NCBI GenBank assembly: GCA_009193035.1
Contig: SWDT01000040.1
Coordinates: 1 to 64,000, forward strand
Source: Halicephalobus mephisto
Taxonomy: Eukaryota; Nematoda; Chromadorea; Rhabditida; Panagrolaimidae
Direction: 5' to 3'
Length of the DNA: 64,000 bases
This document shows, in pieces, positions 33,118 to 42,527 of this stretch. The position numbers and the translations under genes were made by a program. Within the stretch, counting starts at the first letter, position 1, and every line of letters starts with the position of its first letter. The notes beneath the pieces are model-generated. The model ran no database searches. It was given only the letters and a program-made list of their open reading frames with translations, and had not been told where the DNA came from.

Positions 33118-34515
33118 ATGCTGACAGGACGAGAACACGAGTGCCAGAAGCTGAAACAGATGCTAGAAGACGGTCTGAAGAAGAAAAATCACCTGAGTAT
33201 CTACATCAGCGGAGCTCCCGGTACTGGAAAAACCGCCACAACCAAAGCCGTCCTGAATTCCTTGAAAGCCGAGAAGTCTGTAAGTTTTTGCTTTCCATAA
33301 TAGTAGCTAATTAATACGTTACTAATATCACCAAAATCAAATTTTCATATATCGAAAAGTGTATTTCATATATCAAAATTAACTTTCTTATTTAAATACC
33401 AAGTTTTCATATATCGAAATTAAATGTCCATGTATTAGGACTGTTTTCATATATGAAAACCTTACCTTTGTCGTGTTACTGATTGATATTGTTTCAGTTC
33501 CATTTGATTTTTGTGAATTGCGTATCAGTAAGCAGGAAAACCGATATTGAACGGGCGATTTTGACCGATCTTGGACAGTTACCGCGAAGGGTGGTTGCTT
33601 ACTCTAGTGCATTAACCACAGCATTCTCCGAAACGAAGAACAAAATGCAAGTTTTATTTCGTTTAAGTTCTGAATTCTACTTTTTTAGAGTCGTTGTTCT
33701 CGATGAAATCGATCACTTGATGTCCAGAGGAAACGATCTTTTGTATTCCGCGTTTGCCTGGTCTAAGGAAAGCAGAGGAAACGTTATCGTCGTCGGAATC
33801 GCTAACTCCATTGATTTAACGGAGAGGTTGGTCCCGAAATTGAAGCAACAAGGAATTCCGCCAAAGTGTTTCGTCTTCCATCCCTACAACAAGGACCAGT
33901 TGATCGCCATTTTGAAAAATTACTTGACAGAGCAGACGATGGATGAGAAGTCTATCGAACTGTGCGCCAGAAAAGTCGCTTCTCAGACTGGCGACATTCG
34001 GATGGCTTTGTCCATCGCGAACAAAGTATTACAAGAAATGTAAGGATTTAATTAGTTTTTCAAAGTTAACATTTGCTTTCAGTGAGGAAGAAGACACCGA
34101 AAACAAGTCACCAGTGAACCCGGGATTGACAACGCCGAAAAAGAACAGCCTCCGAGCTGTGATGAAAGTGTTCAATCAAGTCTCGTCGTCCCCTGCGGCT
34201 AGGGCCACTCTTCCAGAGCATTCCAAGATCATTCTTGCTGTGTTGATCAGAGTAGCAGGCAAAACCAGTTCTCGAGAAATGACAAAACCTAAATTAATAG
34301 CGGCTTATGATAAAGCTTGCAAAATTTTGAAAATTTCAGCAATAGAAGGTGAAGAATGGATTCGTGCCCTCGAAAACCTGGAAACGATGGGAATTGTCAG
34401 AATTTCTGGTTTTAATCAAGGAACGAAAATCAAATTTGTCGATGAAATCGAACAAGCAAGAGCCAAAATTTGTGATCATGCACTGATCGCCTCGATTGAA
34501 GACATTGTTTTTTAA
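33118..34515 (+). CDS. cdc-6: CDC6 replication licensing AAA+ ATPase, short N-terminus
   Basis: Exons: 33118-33279, 33498-33646, 33689-34039 and 34083-34515, giving 364 residues. Walker A is SGAPGTGKTAT, Walker B is VVVLDEIDHL, then sensor-1 VGIANSIDLTERL. The C-terminal third is the winged-helix domain. CDC6 loads MCM helicases at ORC-bound origins. The intron 33647-33688 starts with GC (GCAAGT) rather than GT. It is chosen because it restores NKI|VVVLDEID, while no GT donor keeps phase. That intron is 42 bases with no stop, so read-through adds 14 residues. The ATG lies at the start of the AAA+ domain, so the long regulatory N-terminus of other CDC6 proteins is missing or lies upstream in an unseen exon. 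Confidence 0.92.
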
Positions 34516-34686
34516 TTTTCTGTTTTTTGTTATCCGTTGAGTCATTGCCAGTTTGATCTTTCAAATTTATTCAAGACGTGTAACTACTGTAAAAGCTCGA
34601 TACTCAATGTTTGTGCTGGATTTTTAAGGTTTTTGTCCGGAAAATTATTTTTAATTTTTAAGAATTTTTAAATTTTTTTGTTTTAG
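34516..34686 (+). promoter_or_regulatory. Operon-like intercistronic region with trans-splice acceptor
   Basis: Only 171 bases separate the cdc-6 stop from the NIP7 ATG. The interval is U-rich in its second half (about 34620-34680) and ends TTGTTTTAG immediately before ATG. This is the layout of nematode operons, where the downstream gene receives a spliced leader. No separate promoter is evident. Confidence 0.6.
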
Positions 34687-35270
34687 ATGAGACCGTTGAC
34701 GGATGAGGAAACAGAAAAGCTGTTCAAGAAACTTTCTCAATATATCGGAGAGAATATTAGATTGCTTATTGATAGAGAAGATGGGAATTACTGTTTTAGA
34801 CTCCATAAGGACAGGGTTTACTACTGTAGTGAGGAACTTATGAGAAGAGCGGCCTGTGTTGCGAAAAAGGAACTACTCAGCTTTGGAACGTGCATTGGGA
34901 AATTCACGAAATCCCAAAAGTTCTTTATTCATATTACTGCTTTGGATTATTTGGCTCCGTATGCGAAAGTAAGGTTTTTGTTTTGTAATTTTCTTAAATT
35001 ATGATTTAGTATCGTGTTTGGTTGAAACCATCTGCAGAACAACAATTTTTGTACGGTAATAACGTTACGAAAAGCGGAGTTGGAAGAATGACAGAGGGAG
35101 CTGAGGCTAAAGCTGGTGTTGTCGTCTACAACATGAACGAAATGCCCTTAGGATTTGGAGTTTTGGCCAAAGGAACGGTGGAAACGAAGCATGCAGATCC
35201 GGTTTCGATTATTGTCCTCCATCAATGTGATCTGGGCGAATATATTCGAGATGAGGCTACTCTTACTTGA
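34687..35270 (+). CDS. NIP7: NIP7 60S ribosome biogenesis factor
   Basis: Exons 34687-34968 and 35010-35270 give 180 residues, the exact length of animal NIP7. The N-terminal domain begins [20 protein letters not shown]. The PUA domain includes [34 protein letters not shown] and the C-terminal [10 protein letters not shown]. It binds pre-rRNA and is needed for 60S subunit and 27S/ITS processing in the nucleolus. The ATG directly follows an acceptor and the gene sits 171 bases behind cdc-6, suggesting operon co-transcription. Confidence 0.97.
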
Positions 35271-35356
35271 ATTTTGATTGTTATTCATTGTTGAGTTTTA
35301 ATAAAAGAGTTATAAAATTTGATCAATAGTGACTTCACTTTAGGAGCGTGGCTACT

Positions 35357-35420
35357 TCTTTGGCTCCGTGGTCCAGTGTTCGGCTGGTACGCGGAAGGCC
35401 AAAGTTCGGGTCCGCGATGA
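35357..35420 (+). tRNA. Degenerate tRNA-derived element
   Basis: An A-box-like TGGCTCCGTGG and a B-box-like AGTTCGGGTCC are spaced as in a tRNA. A CGCGG/CCGCG pair encloses a 17-base loop, not a normal T loop, so the fold is broken. It is followed by about 70 bases of unique tail and a T-run (about 35490). It lies in the 253-base gap between the converging NIP7 and MUS81 genes, and is probably a SINE or tRNA pseudogene. Confidence 0.4.
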
Positions 35421-35523
35421 TGGTTAATCACGTCAAAAGGGTAATTTTCGTCTGAAGCATTGTTGCTGAGACTACCGACTGAGCAAACTTTTTTTTACTC
35501 GATATAAATACAGAATATAAAAA

Positions 35524-37655
35524 TTAAGAATCAAAAAATTGAGCAAGTTGACGACTCATAGCTTTATTGATTTGAGGAATAGTTTCGTGAATCAAAAGTT
35601 CTGGATCTTTCATTTCGTGAAATGGAAGTTTTTTGTTACATCTGTAAAAATCGACGAGCGATTTCCAAGTCGGAAATCTTTCAACAATAATTTTGGCTTT
35701 GTCTACTGAAATAAGAGGACAGACAGTGAGTTGACGAAGAAACAAATCCGAAACTGTGATTGATTTTGTTTTTCGAAATTCCGACTGAAGAGAACCAAAC
35801 GAGAGTCCGACAAACTAAAATTACATCATTATAAAAATTGAAAATTAATTTTTTAAATAAAATCGTTTTAATATGAATTTTTAAAACTTTGATTTTAAAT
35901 AATTCGAAAAATTTACAAAATCAATTGATTCTGGGAATTTCTACAGTATACTGGTAACTAATAAGAAAAGTAAAAAAATTGATTTTAAAGATTTTTAGAA
36001 ATTTTCTATAAAAGTTCTGAAGAATTTTTGGAATTTCTACAGTATACTGGTAACTAATAGAAAAAGTAAAAAAAATTGATTTTAAAGATTTTTAACACGA
36101 ATTTTCAGAAATTTCTATTAAATTTTGAAACATTTACAGAAATTTTTGAAGAATTTTGGGAATTTCTACAGTATACTGGTAACTAATAGGAAAAGTAAAA
36201 AAAATTGATTTTAAAGATTTTCAGAAACTCTGTAAATGTTTTAAAATTTAACAAAAGTTCTGAAGAATTTTTGGAATTTCTACAGCATACTGGTAACTAA
36301 TAGAAAAAGTAAAAAAAAATTGATTTTAAATATTTTTAGAAATTTTCCGTAAAAGTTCTGAAGAATTTTGGGAATTTCTACAGTATACTGGTAACTAATA
36401 GGAAAAGTAAAAAAAATTGATTTTAAAGATTTTCAGAAACTCTGTAAATGTTTTAAAATTTAATAAAAGTTCTGAAGAATTTTTGGAATTTCTACAGTAT
36501 ACTGGTAACTAATAGGAAAAGTGAAAATCGACTAACCTGTTCTGTAAGAATCCTGGATTTGAGTCTCTTGGTGACACTTGCGAGAAATTTGGCTGTTCCG
36601 AACAAATTCTGAGTTCTTTGAATAAAAAATTTACATTCCACAGAAGTCGAAACTAGGGCTTGTTCGAGAGATCTGTCGACTGCATCTCCGCCTTCGGCAA
36701 TTACGATTATATTTCTTATTCCTGATTTTTTTAAACGTTGTTTTTGTTCATGATATCTTGCTTGTCTGATACTTGCTTTGAGATCATCCCAAGTTTTTCT
36801 TTCAATTACATAATCCAAAATTAATTCTTCTCCATTTTTAAATTTAATTATCCAAAGATAATCCCCTACACTCAAAGGTCTTGTTTCAAATTTAACTTCC
36901 AATTTTTCAAGATGATCAGCTACAGTATTATTTTTCCTTTTGAGACCCAATTCTCTTCCATCAACGATCAGTATCAATTCAGAATTACCGTAATCCACAG
37001 GATCATATGTGAGATAAACCGGATTTGATTTTTCTGGATTCATTTTCGAATTATTTTTCAATCCTGAAATGGGCCGTTCAGCGACGTAAGACGGTAAAGC
37101 CGCCGGTTGGGACATCGAAGTATTCTGGAGATCCTCACAGTCATTACTGTAATCGGAAAAATTTGAATTTCTTTGACTTTCTCCAAAATTTGAATTTCTT
37201 TCAAAATTTCGATTTTCTTCAAAATTCAACTTTTTTCGATTTTCTTCAAAATTCGAAATTTGATTTTTCTTTTTTTTGGGAATTTCTTTAAAAACATCTT
37301 TGTCGATAAACGGCACCCTGTTTTGGCCTTTTGAAACGAATGCATTTGTCAAATACGGTAGGGCATTTCCTTTTTTTATTTCTCTGATGTCCCGGATTCT
37401 GGGTTCTGGAATCTGATTCGTGAAGCACTTCCAAGCAGCATCTAATCTTGTGGCGATGTTTTCTCCGATTCCTGTTATCTTCCTGAGATCCGTATATCCT
37501 TTGACAGCAGCAGGATACATCTTCAGTCCTTGGAGGGCCTTCAGAATCACGTGACGTCTGTTTCTGTCTTCTATACTGTCTCTCCAATCAGACAGCACTT
37601 TTTCGTAAAAAAGTTTTTCAGGAAATTCTTGTTTTGCTGTAACTCTCACAGTCAT
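35524..37655 (-). CDS. MUS81: MUS81 structure-specific endonuclease catalytic subunit
   Basis: Exons 36537-37655 and 35524-35814 give 469 residues. The N-terminal helix-hairpin-helix (ITGIGENIATRLDAAW, about 60-75) is followed by a low-complexity Asn/Phe/Glu linker. The ERCC4 nuclease domain has IVDGRELG and the active-site ERKTWDDL (about 285-292). The last exon carries the second helix-hairpin-helix region. With EME1 it cuts 3' flaps and Holliday-type junctions. All catalytic residues of the ERKxxxD motif are present. The ATG lies one base after a TTTTTAG acceptor, so the message may be trans-spliced. The intron 35815-36536 is filled by repeats. Confidence 0.93.
35930..36525. repeat. Tandem repeat filling the MUS81 intron
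   Basis: The phrase GAATTTCTACAGTATACTGG followed by TAACTAATAG occurs six times (near 35940, 36030, 36163, 36278, 36374 and 36487). It alternates with AAAAAATTGATTTTAAAGAT and TTCAGAAACTCTGTAAATG blocks. The spacing is 90-135 bases. The last copy ends only about 20 bases from the 5' splice site. Confidence 0.88.
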
Positions 37656-38306
37656 CCTAAAAATATAAAAAAATTAAATTAAAAAAATATAAAAAAATTA
37701 AATTAAAAAAATATAAAAAAATTAAATTAAAAAAATATAAAAAAATTAAATTTAAAAAATATAAAAAATTTAAATTAAAAAATATAAAAAATTTAAATTA
37801 AAAAATATAAAAAATTTAAATTTAAGTTTTAAAATTTTAGAAATAAAAAATTTTAATTTTTTTAATTTAAAAAAAAGTAAAAATATGAAATTTTGATTTT
37901 AAAAATTTACATAAAATTAAAAAATTATTGATATTTTTTTTAAATTACCAAATTTATTTTTTTTTCTATCTTTAAAAATTTTATTTGTCTTTTATGTAGA
38001 AATTTAAAAATAAATTATTTTTAAGAATTTTATTTTTAAATTAAATTGTTTTCCAAGTATTCATTAATCCATTCTTCATCGCCAAACATGACAAATATAA
38101 ACTGGCCAAAAACCATAGAGATCAAAAAAAAAAACAAAATTAAATTAACTTATTAAAAACCCGTAAAAAAATAAAAATTATAAAAAAATTAAACTGGTAG
38201 AGATCCTCCAGCAAAATAATAAATAAATAAATGTCGTAAAAAAATTGAAAAATCTGAAAAAAAAAAATTAATTTAATTATTTTTTTTCTTTTGAGCTTAC
38301 TGTAGA
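37656..38306. other. AT-rich spacer between MUS81 and the upstream gene
   Basis: From 37665 to 37815 there are about seven units of AAAAATATAAAAAAATTAAATT, a 22-base microsatellite-like repeat. The rest is A/T-rich with no gene. If MUS81 is in an operon with the gene ending at 38307, this would be an unusually long intercistronic region. Confidence 0.55.
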
Positions 38307-39988
38307 TCAATCATCATCTTCTGGATCTTTCGGTAGAGCAAGAAGAGAAATTCTTTTTTTAATATTGTTCGATTTTCGTTTCTTTCTGGTCTCGGGAAGA
38401 ATTCCTTCGACTTTAACTTGCGAGATTGGAACGTCGTCATCGCTTAATCCGCTCCAATTATCTTCCAAGGTTTCTAAAATTAGTTTTTTTTCTTTTTTAA
38501 ATCCCATTTTTTTTAATTCTTTAACAAAATAAAAAAAAACAACAAGAAAAAATTATTCAAATGGACTAAACTCACGTGGCGGTTTCCGTTTTCTTCCTGT
38601 GGTTGTTTCTTCTTTTTTCTTTTCTGTCCTTTTGTCTTCATAAGCCGCAGGATATTCAGCTCTAAAATTCACCAATCATAAATTTAAAAATTTAAAAATA
38701 AATATTTTTATAAAATTATTTCGGTGAAAATTTTTAAGGTTTTTTAAATTTTCAGATTTTATTAGATGTTCTAAATTTTTACAATTTTATATTCCAAAAA
38801 TTTCTATAAAATTCTAGAATTTGCTGGAACCTTCCAGTAGATACTGTAAATGTTGGTAATTTTAAATTTATATCAGATTCTAGAATTCCCCAGAAACTTT
38901 CACAAGATTCTGAAATCACTCAGAACCTTCTAGATATTTTAAATTTCAGTAATTTTATATTCTAAAAAGTATTAAATTTTTATAAAATTCTAGAATCTTC
39001 CAAAAAATTTTATAAAATTCTAGAACCTTCCAGTAGATACTGTAAATGTTGGTAATTTTAAATTTACATCAGATTCTAGAATCCCCAAGAAACTTTCACA
39101 AGATTCTGAAATCACTCAGAACCTCCTAGTAGATATTTTAAATTTTAGTAATTTCAAATTCCAAAAAATATTAAAAATTCCTACAAAAATGCGATATTTT
39201 TTAGAATCTCCCAGTAGATACTGTAAACTTCCAAAAGTTACTCCGAAAGTACTGTAAATGAAATAAAAAAGAAACTCACTGCAGTAATTGCTCGATAATC
39301 TGGTCGAGGATGGTGTGTTCTCCAGTTTCCTTGTTGTAGATGGCGATGTTGTTTGGACCCCAGATTTCAGAAGCTAATTTCCTTTCTGTCAACAAAGCAA
39401 TACGGATGTCAATAACGGCCTTCTGATAAGCTTCAATTGCGGCTTTGTAATGACGGAAGAGCTCCGGGGTATGTTCCATGTATCCGTCCATGGCCTTGGA
39501 AGCCAGTTCGATTACGTGAACAGCGTGTTGTTCCATTATTTTCAGGTCATTTCTGGCTTGTTTATGTTTATATTTGAAAAAATTACTTCTACTATTGACT
39601 TTATGGCATTTTTCCAGAGTCAATCGAGAAGTCCCTGCTTCCAGTTTCACTCCTTTGACCTTGCTTTCTACCGTAGTCATTGAGGATTCTGAAGACGTCA
39701 AATTCGCTCCAGACACGTCTCCAACAACATCTATCATTTCATCATGCTGAAAAAAAACGAAAAATATAAAAAATGCAAAAATTCAAACCTCATTTTCGAT
39801 TTCTCCGAGAACACTGGACTCGCTCTGGTTTCCCTTCATGTTCGGCGACGAATCAACCTAAAATCACCAATTACATACAAATACCTGCTTTAATAATGAA
39901 ATTATCGATTTTTGATATATGAATTATTATTTTTAAAAATAAAAAAACTCACAGAACTTTCGTTTTCAACGTTGTCCGTCTTAACCAT
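38307..39988 (-). CDS. Unrecognised nuclear-type protein (289 aa)
   Basis: Five exons join in phase: 39953-39988, 39789-39857, 39280-39746, 38576-38661 and 38307-38518. The N-terminus is acidic and Ser-rich. Residues about 75-190 look folded and helical (NFFKYKHKQARNDLKIMEQH, WGPNNIAIYNKETGEHTILD). The C-terminus alternates basic clusters (GRKRKPP, RKKRKSNNIKKR) with an acidic end (PKDPEDDD). I do not recognise the family. The last acceptor (GTTAAAG) is weak but keeps the frame. The region 38820-39270 is an intron with a repeat of about 180 bases (CCAGTAGATACTGTAAATGT). Its start lies 262 bases downstream of the COASY stop on the same strand. Confidence 0.7.
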
Positions 39989-40250
39989 GTTATATTTCAA
40001 TAATGTGTTACAAAATACCAAAATTGAGAAAAAAAATTAATCTAAAATCAATATTAAATTATTTTTCATATATCAAATTCGCGCAAAACATGCTTTACAC
40101 ACGGAAAAGAGCCGCGTTCATATAAAAATTGCAGGGAAACCGACGAACCAAGGACGGAAGAACGAGAAAAAAGCGGGAAAAACGGGGGACCAACTCTGGC
40201 GCGAAAATAAATGTTTTCAAATTTTTATTTAAAAAAACCACTTTTACATA

Positions 40251-42273
40251 TTAATTGATATAATTATTTTTAACATTTTCCAGAGCTTTGTATACTTGTC
40301 TTTCTGTTTCTTTATATTCCCAAAGAGAACAAAAAACTACGTGACTTTCTTGGATTCTCGTTTCGTTACTTGTTTGAGCGTCAATTCTGGATTCTGCTTC
40401 TTCTTCCGTAAGATTATCCCGTTCCTTGACTCTCTTTACAGCTTCAGCTCGAGGGATAAACGTTGTCCAAAGTTGATGGACGTTTTTTTGCCATCCAGCT
40501 TCAACCAACAAAGCAGCGTCGATCACGAAGATTTCTGATTTTGTGACTTTCATTCTTTCCATGATTACATTTTTCACTGCTGGCCAGATTATAGAAGTCA
40601 AGATGTTTCTTTTTTCCTAAAAATCCATATATCAAAACATTTAAAAAATAAAAATTTTTACTTTATTTTTGAACACTATTTCTCCGAGTTTCTTTCTGTT
40701 CACCTTCCCGTTCTCGACCAGGTTTTCCCCAAATGTTTCGGCGATTTTCCTGGTAAATTCGGGGTTTCCATCGTAAAGTTCGTGGACAATTTTGTCCGCA
40801 TCGGCAACTTCGCACCCATTTTTCTCCAGAAACTTACTGATGTGGGTTTTTCCAGAAGCGATTCCTCCTGTCAATCCGATAATGTAGGGTTTTCCCGGAA
40901 GACTTGGATCATTATTAGGACTCTTGAGCAATGTCCCAAGGAGTTCTCTTCTTCTCGTGGACGAGCTAAGCTTAACTTCTTTCAAAATTTCATCACTTCC
41001 TTCGACGAGGGAAATCTTATGGATCGTCATTTCATTCAATCCACGTTCCTGAAAAACTTCATATATCAATTTTAACTTTTCAAAGTTTACCTTTCTCTTG
41101 GCATTGACAGCATCTCCGCCTTTGACGGTTTCTTCGGAAACAACCAAACAATCCAAATCTTCTATAACAATCGCCGGACCAAAAGGGTCTGTGATTTCCT
41201 GGACACTTAAGGTCAATCCATCAGAAATATCTCTCAAAAACTCATCTACCGCCTCGATTCTTTTGCTTAGAGGTTCTATAAGTTCATAGAGGACTTTTTC
41301 TGAAAAAAATCATAAATATGTATAAAAAATGAGCAAATTTACACATGATTACATAAAGGAATTTCCATATAATTGCATATAAAAACAAGGAATTTCGCTA
41401 TAATTCTGTGAAAGTAAAGAAATTCATATATCAAAAAAATTAAAAAAACTGACTTTTGTATGTAATTATATATAAAAACAAGGAATTTCGCTATAATTCT
41501 ATGAAAATAAAGAAATTCATATATCAGAAAAATTAAAAAACTGACTTTTGTATATAATTATATATAAAAACAAGGAGTTTCGCTATAATTCTGTGAAAAT
41601 AAAGAAATTCATATATCAAAAAATAAAAAAACTGACTTGTATATAATTATATATAAAGACAAGGAATTTCGCTATAATTCTGTGAAAGTAAAGAAATTCA
41701 TATATCAAAAAAAATAAAAAAAACTGACTTTTGTATATAATTATATATAAAAACAAGGAATTTCGTTATGATTTTATGAAAATAAAGAAATTCATATATC
41801 AAAAAATTAAAAAACTAACTTTTGTTCATGTCACCTCCGGTAACTCCACAAGTAATCTTATCCGACAATAAAGCCGCTGTAGAAAGAAGAACTTTATGTC
41901 CATTATGAAGTCTGTCAAACGTTCCTCCAAGCGCAATATGTTTAAACAGTTTTTCTTCCATGTCAAAAATTTCATTTTCATTATTTTCATTATCCAATAA
42001 AATTCCATAATTTCTTTCTTTTTTTTCTTTCAATAATACTCTTACATCCAAATTCGCACAATTTCTACTAGCATGAAGATATATCATAGGTATAATATTT
42101 TGTAATTCATTAATATTTTTAGAAAATAAAATTCTTACATATAATTTCGATTTAACTTTTGTTGCTGCTTTAGCCAATTTTTCACCAATTAACGGAATAC
42201 CACAACGAGTTAAATTCAATAATCCTATTTCAGCCATTTCATTTGAAATTTTACTTGTCTTAAAATCAGACAT
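40251..42273 (-). CDS. COASY: Bifunctional CoA synthase (PPAT and dephospho-CoA kinase)
   Basis: Exons 41820-42273, 41091-41299, 40662-41048 and 40251-40616 give 471 residues. The first half has the phosphopantetheine adenylyltransferase motif LGGTFDRLHNGHKVLL (about 112-127). The second half has the dephospho-CoA kinase P-loop GLTGGIASGKTHISKFL (near 278). The two-domain fusion is the animal COASY arrangement, performing the last two steps of CoA synthesis. The intron 41049-41090 is 42 bases with no stop, so an unspliced read adds 14 residues. Splicing is preferred because it restores NAKRK|ERGL. Intron 1 (41300-41819) is a tandem repeat array. Confidence 0.95.
41330..41815. repeat. Tandem repeat array in COASY intron 1
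   Basis: Five to six units of about 90-100 bases share AAACAAGGAATTTCGCTATA, ATTCTGTGAAAATAAAGAAA, TTCATATATCAAAAA and AAACTGACTTTTGTATATAA. The unit is highly conserved, which suggests recent expansion. The array ends right at the donor site of exon 1. Confidence 0.9.
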
Positions 42274-42527
42274 TTTTAGTCAAATAATACCAAATTTTCC
42301 AAACCAAATACTATCGATTTCCAGTCAAGGACAGATCACATCGGCGATAAAATATTTTTCTCGATTATTGACGGTTCTTTAATCTCTTCACAAAAATTTA
42401 AAAAATCTTTATTTTACAAATTTTCAAAGCTAATTATAATTTTGCAAATAACAAATATTTTTTGGACAATCATCTTTGACGAAAATTTAAACAAACCCGA
42501 ATTAAAAAAAAATTTAAAAAATCCAAG

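Noticed and set aside
35930..36525. Regular direct repeats, as in a CRISPR array
   Set aside because: The units have irregular spacing, the spacers are themselves repeated, the locus is an intron of a eukaryotic gene and there are no cas genes.
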